A stretch of 64,000 bases of DNA from Allacma fusca (Eukaryota; Arthropoda; Collembola; Symphypleona; Sminthuridae). Location: positions 55,005,402 to 55,069,401 of the forward strand of contig OX359249.1 of the NCBI GenBank assembly GCA_947179485.1. Reading direction: 5' to 3'. Shown one piece after another: positions 52,901-62,080 of the stretch. Position 1 is the first letter of the stretch. Every line of letters begins with the position of its first letter. Under the pieces are notes generated by a model that had not been told where the DNA came from, ran no database searches, and saw only the letters and a program-made list of their open reading frames with translations. Position numbers and translations under genes: made by a program.

Positions 52901-55110
52901 GGTGTTTGCTGAAATCATCAGAATCTTTTTATATTTTATGAATACACGCGGGCGGTCTGCTAAAGCTCAATTCTCGAATTTGAGATGAATCGGAAAACTG
53001 AAAATAACCACGAAAATGAAGTGTCGTTGCTCTGGTCACTTTTTCAGGTGTTTGCTGCACTCATCAGATTCTCTTTATATTTTGGGAATACACGCGGGCG
53101 GTCTGCTAAAGCTCAATTTTCGAATTTGAGATGAATCCGAAAACTTAAAAAATAGCGATGAAAATGACGTCGTTGCATAAGTCACTTTTTCAGGTGTTTG
53201 CTGAATTCATCAGAATCTCTTTATATTTTGGGAATACACTCGAGCGGTCTGCTAAAGCTCAATTCTCGAATTCGAGATGAATCGAAAATCTTTGAAAATA
53301 GCTATGAAAATGAAGTGTCGTTGCTCTGGGTACTTTTTATGGTGTTTGCTGAACTCGTCGAAATCTCTTTCAACTTTGGGAATACACGCGGGCGGTCTGC
53401 TAAAGCTCAATTTTCGAATTTGAGATGAATCCGAAAACTTAAAAAATAGCGATGAAAATGACGTCGTTGCTCTGGTCACTTTTTATGGTGTGTGCTGAAC
53501 TCGTCAGAATCTCTTTATACTTTGGGAATCCACTCAGGCTGTCCGCTTAAGCTCGTATCTCGAATTTACGATGAATCGAAAAACTTTAAAAAATGCGATA
53601 AAATGACGTAGCTCTGGTCACTTTCAATGGTGTTTTGTGAACCCGTCAGAATCTCTTTCAACTTTGGGAATACACGCGGACGGTCTGCTAAAGCTCAATT
53701 CTCGAATTTAAGATGAATCGGAAAACTTTGAAAATAGCTACGAAAATGAAGTGTCGTTGCTCTGGTCACTTTTTATGGTGTTTGCTGAACTCGTTGAAAT
53801 CCCTTTAGACTTTGGCAATACACGCGGACGGTCTGCTAAAGCTCAATTTTCGAATTTGAGATGAATCGGAAAACTTAGAAAATAGCGATGAAAATGACGT
53901 CGTTGCATTAGTCACTTTTTCAGGTGTTTGCTGAATTCATCAGAATCTCTTTATATTTTGGGAATACACTCGAGCGGTCTGCTAAAGCTCAATTCTCGAA
54001 TTCGAGATGAATCGAAAATCTTTGAAAATAGCTATGAAAATGAAGTGTCGTTGCTCTGGGTACTTTTTATGGTGTTTGCTGAACTCGTCGAAATCTCTTT
54101 CAACTTTGGGAATACACGCGGGCTGTCTGCCAAAGCTCAATTCTCGAATTTGAGATGAATCCGAAAACTTAGAAAATAGCGATGAAAATGACGTCGTTGC
54201 ATTAGTCACTTTTTCAGGTGTTTGCTGAAATCATCAGAATCTTTTTATATTTTATGAATACACGCGGGCGGTCTGCTAAAGCTCAATTCTCGAATTTGAG
54301 ATGAATCGGAAAACTGAAAATAACCACGAAAATGAAGTGTCGTTGCTCTGGTCACTTTTTCAGGTGTTTGCTGCACTCATCAGATTCTCTTTATATTTTG
54401 GGAATACACGCGGGCGGTCTGCTAAAGCTCAATTTTCGAATTTGAGATGAATCCGAAAACTTAAAAAATAGCGATGAAAATGACGTCGTTGCATAAGTCA
54501 CTTTTTCAGGTGTTTGCTGAATTCATCAGAATCTCTTTATATTTTGGGAATACACTCGAGCGGTCTGCTAAAGCTCAATTCTCGAATTCGAGATGAATCG
54601 AAAATCTTTGAAAATAGCTATGAAAATGAAGTGTCGTTGCTCTGGGTACTTTTTATGGTGTTTGCTGAACTCGTCGAAATCTCTTTCAACTTTGGGAATA
54701 CACGTGGGCGGTCTGCTAAAGCTCAATTTTCGAATTTGAGATGAATCCGAAAACTTAAAAAATAGCGATGAAAATGACGTCGTTGCTCTGGTCACTTTTT
54801 ATGGTGTGTGCTGAACTAGTCAGAATCTCTTTATACTTTGGGAATCCACTCAGGCAGTCCGCTTAAGCTCGTATCTCGAATTTACGATGAATCGAAAAAC
54901 TTTAAAAAATGCGATAAAATGACGTAGCTCTGGTCACTTTCAATGGTGTTTTGTGAACCCGTCAGAATCTCTTTCAACTTTGGGAATACACGCGGACGGT
55001 CTGCTAAAGCTCAATTCTCGAATTTAAGATGAATCGGAAAACTTTGAAAATAGCTACGAAAATGAAGTGTCGTTGCTCTGGTCACTTTTTATGGTGTTTG
55101 CTGAACTCGT
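49921..55110. repeat. 1,316-bp higher-order repeat, 3.9 copies
   Basis: Nine monomers (P-N-R-S-P-N'-D'-E'-Q) form a unit; units start at 49,921, 51,237, 52,553 and 53,869. The copies are nearly identical: CAGGCTGTCCGC in the second and third versus CAGGCAGTCCGC in the first and fourth, ACCACG for ACTACG in the third and fourth, CACGTGGGCGG and CTAGTC in the fourth. The array breaks inside the last monomer near 55,110, where CGTTATCTC replaces the Q sequence. Confidence 0.9.
54806..54947. repeat. Type D' monomer (exemplar, 142 bp)
   Basis: It is a relative of D with GTGTGCTG at the start, ATACTTTGGGAATCCACTC, CAGTCCGCTTAAGCTC and CTTTAAAAAATGCG. It replaces D on the telomere side of the array and is followed by E' (GTTTTGTGAACCCGTC). 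Confidence 0.85.
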
Positions 55111-57268
55111 CGTTATCTCTTTATATTTTGGGAATACACGCGGGCTGTCTGCAAAGGCTCAATTCTCGAATTTGAGATGAATCGGAAAACTGAAAATAGC
55201 GATGAAAATGACGTCGTTGCTCTGGTCACTTTTTATGGTGTTTGCTGAAATCATCAGAATCCCTTTAGACTTTGGCAATAACCGCGGACGGGCTGTTAAA
55301 GCTCAATTATCGAATTTGAGATGAATCCGAAAACTTAGAAAATAGCGATGAAAATGACGTCGTTGCATTAGTCACTTTTTCAGGTGTTTGCTGAAATCAT
55401 CAGAATCTTTTTATATTTTATGAATACACGCGGGCGGTCTGCTATAGCTCAATTCTCGAATTTGAGATGAATCGGAAAACTGAAAATAGCTACGAAAATG
55501 AAGTGTCGTTGCTCTGGTCACTTTTTTAAGAGTTTGCTGCACTCATCAGATTCTCTTTATATTTTGGGAATACACGCGGGCGGTCTGCTAAAGCTCAATT
55601 TTCGAATTTGAGATGAATCCGAAAACTTAAAAAATAGCGATGAAAATGACGTCGTTGCATTAGTCACTTTTTCAGGTGTTTGCTGAATTCATCAGAATCT
55701 CTTTATATTTTGGGAATACACTCGAGCGGTCTGCTAAAGCTCAATTCTCGAATTCGAGATGAATCGAAAATCTTTGAAAATAGCTATGAAAATGAAGTGT
55801 CGTTGCTCTGGGTACTTTTTATGGTGTTTGCTGAACTCGTCGAAATCTCTTTCAACTTTGGGAATACACGCGGGCTGTCTGCCAAAGCTCAATTCTCGAA
55901 TTTGTGATTAATCGGAAAACTGAAAATAGCGATGAAAATGACGTCGTTGCTCTGGTCACTTTTTATGGTGTGTGCTGAACTCGTCAGAATCTCTTTATAC
56001 TTTGGGAATCCACTCAGGCAGTCCGCTTAAGCTCGTATCTCGAATTTACGATGAATCGAAAAACTTTAAAAAATGCGATAAAATGACGTACCTCTGGTCA
56101 CTTTCAATGGTGTTTTGTGAACCCGTCAGAATCTCTTTCAACTTTGGGAATACACGCGGGCGGTCTGCTAAAGCTCAATTCTCGAATTTGAGATGAATCG
56201 GAAAACTTTAAAAATAGCTACGAAAATGAAGTGTCGTTGCTATGGTCACTTTTTATGGTGTTTGCTGAACTCGTCGTTATCTCTTTATATTTTGGGAATA
56301 CACGCGGGCTGTCTGCAAAGGCTCAATTGTCGAATTTGAGATGAATCGGAAAACTGAAAATAGCGATGAAAATGACGTCGTTGCTCTGGTCACTTTTTAT
56401 GGTGTTTGCTGAAATCATCAGAATCCCTTTAGACTGGCAATAACCGCGGACGGGCTGTTAAAGCTCAATTTTCGAATTTGAGATGAATCCGAAAACTTAG
56501 AAAATAGCGATGAAAATGACGTCGTTGCATTAGTCACTTTTTCAGGTGTTTGCTGAAATCATCAGAATCTTTTTATATTTTATGAATACACGCGGGCGGT
56601 CTGCTATAGCTCAATTCTCGAATTTGAGATGAATCGGAAAACTGAAAATAGCTACGAAAATGAAGTGTCGTTGCTCTGGTCACTTTTTTAAGAGTTTGCT
56701 GCACTCATCAGATTCTCTTTATATTTTGGGAATACACGCGGGCGGTCTGCTAAAGCTCAATTTTCGAATTTGAGATGAATCCGAAAACTTAAAAAATAGC
56801 GATGAAAATGACGTCGTTGCATTAGTCACTTTTTCAGGTGTTTGCTGAATTCATCAGAATCTCTTTATATTTTGGGAATACACTCGAGCTGTCTGCTAAA
56901 GCTCAATTCTCGAATTCGAGATGAATCGAAAATCTTTGAAAATAGCTATGAAAATGAAGTGTCGTTGCTCTGGGTACTTTTTATGGTGTTTGCTGAACTC
57001 GTCGAAATCTCTTTCAACTTTGGGAATACACGCGGGCTGTCTGCCAAAGCTCAATTCTCGAATTTTTGATTAATCGGAAAACTGAAAATAGCGATGAAAA
57101 TGACGTCGTTGCTCTGGTCACTTTTTATGGTGTGTGCTGAACTCGTCAGAATCTCTTTATACTTTGGGAATCCACTCAGGCAGTCCGCTTAAGCTCGTAT
57201 CTCGAATTTACGATGAATCGAAAAACTTTAAAAAATGCGATAAAATGACGTACCTCTGGTCACTTTCA
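54806..57268. repeat. 1,162/1,164-bp higher-order repeat, two copies
   Basis: D' monomers (GTGTGCTGAAC) start at 54,806, 55,970 and 57,132, giving units of 1,164 and 1,162 bp; the second has lost two T's at GACTGGCAA near 56,434. The unit holds eight monomers, among them the CGTTATCTC, CTATAGCTC and TTTTTTAAGAGTTTGC variants also found in region 4. It overlaps the last copy of the 1,316-bp array. Confidence 0.86.
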
Positions 57269-60200
57269 AGGGTGTTTAGTGAACCCGCCAGAATCTCTTT
57301 CAACTTTGGCAATACACGCGGACGGTCTGATAAAGCTCAATTTTCGAATTTGAGATGAATCGCGAAAACTGAAAATAGCGATGAAAATGACGTCGTTGCT
57401 CTGGTCACTTTTTCAGGTGTTTGCTGAACTCGTTGAAATCCCTTTAGACTTTGGCAATAACCGCGGACGGGCTGCTAAAGCTCAATTTTCGAATTTGAGA
57501 TGAATCGGAAAACTTAGAAAATAGCGATGAAAATGACGTCGTTGCATTAGTCACTTTTTCAGGTGTTTGCTGAAATCATCAGAATCTTTTTATATTTTAT
57601 GAATACACGCGGGCGGTCTGCTAAAGCTCAATTCTCGAATTTGAGATGAATCGGAAAACTGAAAATAACTACGAAAATGAAGTGTCGTTGCTCTGGTCAC
57701 TTTTTCAGGTGTTTGCTGCACTCATCAGATTCTCTTTATATTTTGGGAATACACGCGGGCGGTCTGCTAAAGCTCAATTTTCGAATTTGAGATGAATCCG
57801 AAAACTTAAAAAATAGCGATGAAAATGACGTCGTTGCATAAGTCACTTTTTCAGGTGTTTGCTGAATTCATCAGAATCTCTTTATATTTTGGGAATACAC
57901 TCGAGCGGTCTGCTAAAGCTCAATTCTCGAATTCGAGATGAATCGAAAATCTTTGAAAATAGCTATGAAAATGAAGTGTCGTTGCTCTGGTCACTTTTTA
58001 TGGTGTTTGCTGAACTCGTTGAAATCCCTTTAGACTTTGGCAATACACGCGGACGGTCTGCTAAAGCTCAATTTTCGAATTTGAGATGAATCGGAAAACT
58101 TAGAAAATAGCGATGAAAATGACGTCGTTGCATTAGTCACTTTTTCAGGTGTTTGCTGAATTCATCAGAATCTCTTTATATTTTGGGAATACACTCGAGC
58201 GGTCTGCTAAAGCTCAATTCTCGAATTCGAGATGAATCGAAAATCTTTGAAAATAGCTATGAAAATGAAGTGTCGTTGCTCTGGGTACTTTTTATGGTGT
58301 TTGCTGACTTCGTCGAAATCTCTTTCAACTTTGGGAATACACGCGGGCTGTCTGCCAAAGCTCAATTCTCGAATTTGTGATGAATCGGAAAACTAAAAAT
58401 AGCGATGAAAATGACGTCGTTGCTCTGGTCACTTTTTATGGTGTGTGCTGAACTCGTCAGAATCTCTTTATACTTTGGGAATCCACTCAGGCAGTCCGCT
58501 TAAGCTCGTATCTCGAATTTACGATGAATCGAAAAACTAAAAAATGCGATAAAATGACGTAGCTCTGGTCACTTTCAATGGTGTTTTGTGAACCCGTCAG
58601 AATCTCTTTCAACTTTGGGAATACACGCGGACGGTCTGATAAAGCTCAATTTTCGAATTTGAGATGAATCGCGAAAACTGAAAATAGCGATGAAAATGAC
58701 GTCGTTGCTCTGGTCACTTTTTATGGTGTTTGCTGAACTCGTTGAAATCCCTTTAGACTTTGGCAATAACCGCGGACGGGCTGCTAAAGCTCAATTTTCG
58801 AATTTGAGATGAATCCGAAAACTTAGAAAATAGCGATGAAAATGACGTCGTTGCATTAGTCACTTTTTCAGGTGTTTGCTGAAATCATCAGAATCTTTTT
58901 ATATTTTATGAATACACGCGGGCGGTCTGCTAAAGCTCAATTCTCGAATTTGAGATGAATCGGAAAACTGAAAATAACTACGAAAATGAAGTGTCGTTGC
59001 TCTGGTCACTTTTTCAGGTGTTTGCTGCACTCATCAGATTCTCTTTATATTTTGGGAATACACGCGGGCGGTCTGCTAAAGCTCAATTTTCGAATTTGAG
59101 ATGAATCCGAAAACTTAAAAAATAGCGATGAAAATGACGTCGTTGCATAAGTCACTTTTTCAGGTGTTTGCTGAACTCATCAGAATCTCTTTATATTTTG
59201 GGAATACACGCGGGAAGTCTGCTAAAGCTCAATTCTCGAATTTGAAATGAATCGGAAAACTTTGAAAATAGCTACGAAAATGAAGTGTCGTTGCTCTGGT
59301 CACTTTTTATGGTGTTTGCTGAACTCGTCCTTATCTCTTTATATTTTGGGAATACACGCGGGCTGTCTGCAAAGGCTCAATTCTCGAATTTGAGATGAAT
59401 CGGAAAACTGAAAATAGCGATGAAAATGACGTCGTTGCTCTGGTCACTTTTTATGGTGTGTGCTGAACTCGTCAGAATCTCTATACTTTGGGAATACACG
59501 CGGGCTGTCTGCAAAGGCTCAATTCTCGAATTTGAGATGAATCGGAAAACTGAAAATAGCGATGAAAATGACGTCGTTGCATTAGTCACTTTTTCAGGTG
59601 TTTGCTGAAATCATCAGAATCTCTTTATATTTTGGGAATACACGCGGGCGGTCTGGTAAACCTCAATTCTCGAATTTGAGATGAATCGGAAAACTTTGAA
59701 AATAGCTACGAAAATGAAGTGTCGTTGCTCTGGTCACTTTTTATGGTGTTTGCTGAACTCGGAATCTATATTTTGGGAATACACGCGGGCTGTCTGCAAA
59801 GGCTCAATTCTCGAATTTGAGAAGAATCGGAAAACTGAAAATAGCGATGAAAATGACGTCGTTGCATTAGTCACTTTTTCAGGTGTTTGCTGAACTCATC
59901 AGAATCTCTTTATATTTTGGGAATACACGCGGGAAGTCTGCAAAAGCTCAATTCTCGAATTTGAAATGAATCGGAAAACTTTGAAAATAGCTACGAAAAT
60001 GAAGTGTCGTTGCTCTGGTCACTTTTTATGGTGTTTGCTGAACTCGTCCTTATCTCTTTATATTTTGGGAATACACGCGGGCTGTCTGCAAAGGCTCAAT
60101 TCTCGAATTTGAGATGAATCGGAAAACTGAAAATAGCGATGAAAATGACGTCGTTGCTCTGGTCACTTTTTATGGTGTTTGCTGAACTCGTTGAAATCCC

Positions 60201-61100
60201 TTTAGACTTTGGCAATAACCGCGGACGGGCTGCTCAAGCTCAATTTTCGAATTTGAGAAGAATCGGAAAACTGAAAATAGCGATGAAAATGACGTCGTTG
60301 CATTAGTCACTTTTTCAGGTGTTTGCTGAACTCATCAGAATCTCTTTATATTTTGGGAATACACGCGGGAAGTCTGCTAAAGCTCAATTCTCGAATTTGA
60401 GATGAATCGGAAAACTTTGAAAATAGCTACGAAAATGAAGTGTCGTTGCTCTGGTCACTTTTTATGGTGTTTGCTGAACTCGTCGTTATCTCTTTATATT
60501 TTGGGAATACACGCGGGCTGTCTGCAAAGGCTCAATTCTCGAATTTGAGATGAATCGGAAAACTGAAAATAGCGATGAAAATGACGTCGTTGCTCTGGTC
60601 ACTTTTTATGGTGTTTGCTGAACTCGTTGAAATCCCTTTAGACTTTGGCAATAACCGCGGACGGGCTGTTAAAGCTCAATTTTCGAATTGGAGATGAATC
60701 CGAAAACTTAGAAAATAGCGATGAAAATGACGTCGTTGCATTAGTCACTTTTTCAGGTGTTTGCTGAAATCATCAGAATCTTTTTATATTTTATGAATAC
60801 ACGCGGGCGGTCTGCTATAGCTCAATTTTCGAATTTGAGATGAATCGGAAAACTGAAAATAGCTACGAAAATGAAGTGTCGTTGCTCTGGTCACTTTTTT
60901 AAGAGTTTGCTGCACTCATCAGATTCTCTTTATATTTTGGGAATACACGCGGGCGGTCTGCTAAAGCTCAATTTTCGAATTTGAGATGAATCCGAAAACT
61001 TAAAAAATAGCGATGAAAATGACGTCGTTGCATTAGTCACTTTTTCAGGTGTTTGCTGAATTCATCAGAATCTCTTTATATTTTGGGAATACACTCGAGC
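57269..61100. repeat. Irregular, diverged satellite segment near the telomere
   Basis: It includes an E-like unit with the older GTTTAGTGAACCCGCC form near 57,272, an ordinary R-S-P-Q-P run around 57.6-58.4 kb, and then monomers with GGGAAGTCTGC (59,213, 59,931 and 60,367) and CGTCCTTATCTC. Some are truncated, such as the monomer near 59,759 (CTCGGAATCTATATTTTGGG). No gene or mobile element is seen. Confidence 0.82.
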
Positions 61101-61995
61101 GGTCTGCTAAAGCTCAATTCTCGAATTCGAGATGAATCGAAAATCTTTGAAAATAGCTATGAAAATGAAGTGTCGTTGCTCTGGGTACTTTTTATGGTGT
61201 TTGCTGAACTCGTCGAAATCCCTTTAGACTTTGGGAATACACGCGGGCTGTCTGCCAAAGCTCAATTCTCGAATTTGTGATGAATCGGAAAACTGAAAAT
61301 AGCGATGAAAATGACGACGTTGCTCTGGTCACTTTTTATGGTGTGTGCTGAACTCGTCAGAATCTCTTTATACTTTGGGAATCCACTCAGGCAGTCCGCT
61401 TAAGCTTGTATCTCGAATTTACGATGAATCGAAAAACTTTAAAAAATGCGATAAAATGACGTAGCTCTGGTCACTTTCAACGGTGTTTTGTGAACCCGTC
61501 AGAATCTCTTTCAACTTTGGGAATACACGCGGGCGGTCTGCTAAAGCTCAATTCTCGAATTCGAGATGAATCGAAAATCTTTGAAAATAGCTATGAAAAT
61601 GAAGTGTCGTTGCTCTGGGTACTTTTTATGGTGTTTGCTGAACTCGTCGAAATCCCTTTAGACTTTGGGAATACACGCGGGCTGTCTGCCAAAGCTCAAT
61701 TCTCGAATTTGTGATGAATCGGAAAACTGAAAATAGCGATGAAAATGACGACGTTGCTCTGGTCACTTTTTATGGTGTGTGCTGAACTCGTCAGAATCTC
61801 TTTATACTTTGGGAATCCACTCAGGCAGTCCGCTTAAGCTTGTATCTCGAATTTACGATGAATCGAAAAACTTTAAAAAATGCGATAAAATGACGTAGCT
61901 CTGGTCACTTTCAACGGTGTTTTGTGAACCCGTCAGAATCTCTTTCAACTTTGGGAATACACGCGGGCGGTCTGCTAAAGCTCAATTCTCGAATT
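61101..61995. repeat. 434-bp three-monomer duplication beside the telomere
   Basis: The segment 61,101-61,534 is followed by a copy from 61,535 with the same special variants: TTGTGATGAATCGG, ATGACGACGTTGC, AAGCTTGTATCTC and CAACGGTGTTTTGTG. The sequence starts a third copy at 61,969 but leaves it after about 27 bases (AATTTGAG instead of AATTCGAG). Confidence 0.88.
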
Positions 61996-62056
61996 TGAGA
62001 TGAATCGGAAAATTTTGAAAATAGCTACGAAAATGAAGTGTCGTTGCTCTGGTCAC
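61996..62056. repeat. Last, truncated satellite monomer
   Basis: The final monomer runs normally through GAAGTGTCGTTGCTCTGGTC and stops after GGTCAC, where all others continue with a T run. The telomere follows directly, with no other sequence between. Confidence 0.9.
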
Positions 62057-62080
62057 GGTTAGGTTAGGTTAGGTACGGTT
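62051..62080. other. Satellite-telomere junction
   Basis: GGTCAC of the satellite passes into GGTTAGG at 62,057. The AC at 62,055-62,056 is followed 20 bases later by a second AC at 62,075-62,076 in the same repeat phase, so ACGGTTAGG occurs twice, at 62,055 and 62,075. The 20 bases from 62,055 and from 62,075 are the same. Either the junction was duplicated by slippage or both are degenerate telomere units. Confidence 0.85.

Larger units (their letters stand above)
1..62056. repeat. Subtelomeric satellite array, about 146-bp monomer
   Basis: The whole stretch is one tandem satellite, about 425 monomers in the same orientation. Nearly every monomer opens with GTTTGCTGAA and carries in order a CTTTGG(G/C)AATACACGCGG-like block, TCTGCTAAAGCTCAATT, an AATTTGAGATGAATC block, three AAAA tracts, and GTCGTTGC followed by a GTCAC-T5 end. 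Monomer lengths counted directly are 141, 145, 146 and 148 bp. The 148-bp class differs from the 146-bp class mainly by GAAGTGTCG in place of GACGTCG. There is no gene, tRNA, rRNA, transposon or unique DNA inside it. It ends exactly where the TTAGG telomere starts, so it is subtelomeric by position. I do not recognise it as a named satellite. A centromeric role at a telocentric end cannot be excluded. Confidence 0.97.

Noticed and set aside
5011-54795. Recurrent open frames of about 75 codons on the minus strand
   Set aside because: They begin at GTG within GTGACTAATG, overlap the plus-strand frames in the same satellite DNA, and follow the P-N context only. They are shadows of the repeat.
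435-61714. Recurrent open frames of about 76 codons on the plus strand, one per P monomer plus its neighbour
   Set aside because: They start at TTG or GTG, not ATG, which does not fit a nuclear arthropod gene. They arise from the repeat itself, end at the same TGA in the GAGATGA box, and change or break with each monomer variant. No known domain is recognisable.
1-62056. CRISPR array
   Set aside because: Repeats are contiguous monomers of about 146 bp with no unique spacers, and the context is a eukaryotic telomere.
1-62056. CENP-B box in the monomer
   Set aside because: I looked for the pattern TTCG-N4-A-N2-CGGG. TTCGAATTTGAGATG in the monomers lacks the A and the CGGG at the required positions.
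1-62056. CREB/ATF-type site TGACGTCG in most monomers
   Set aside because: It matches the TGACGTCA consensus at seven of eight bases, but a short motif repeated by satellite amplification is no evidence of regulation, and no gene lies nearby.
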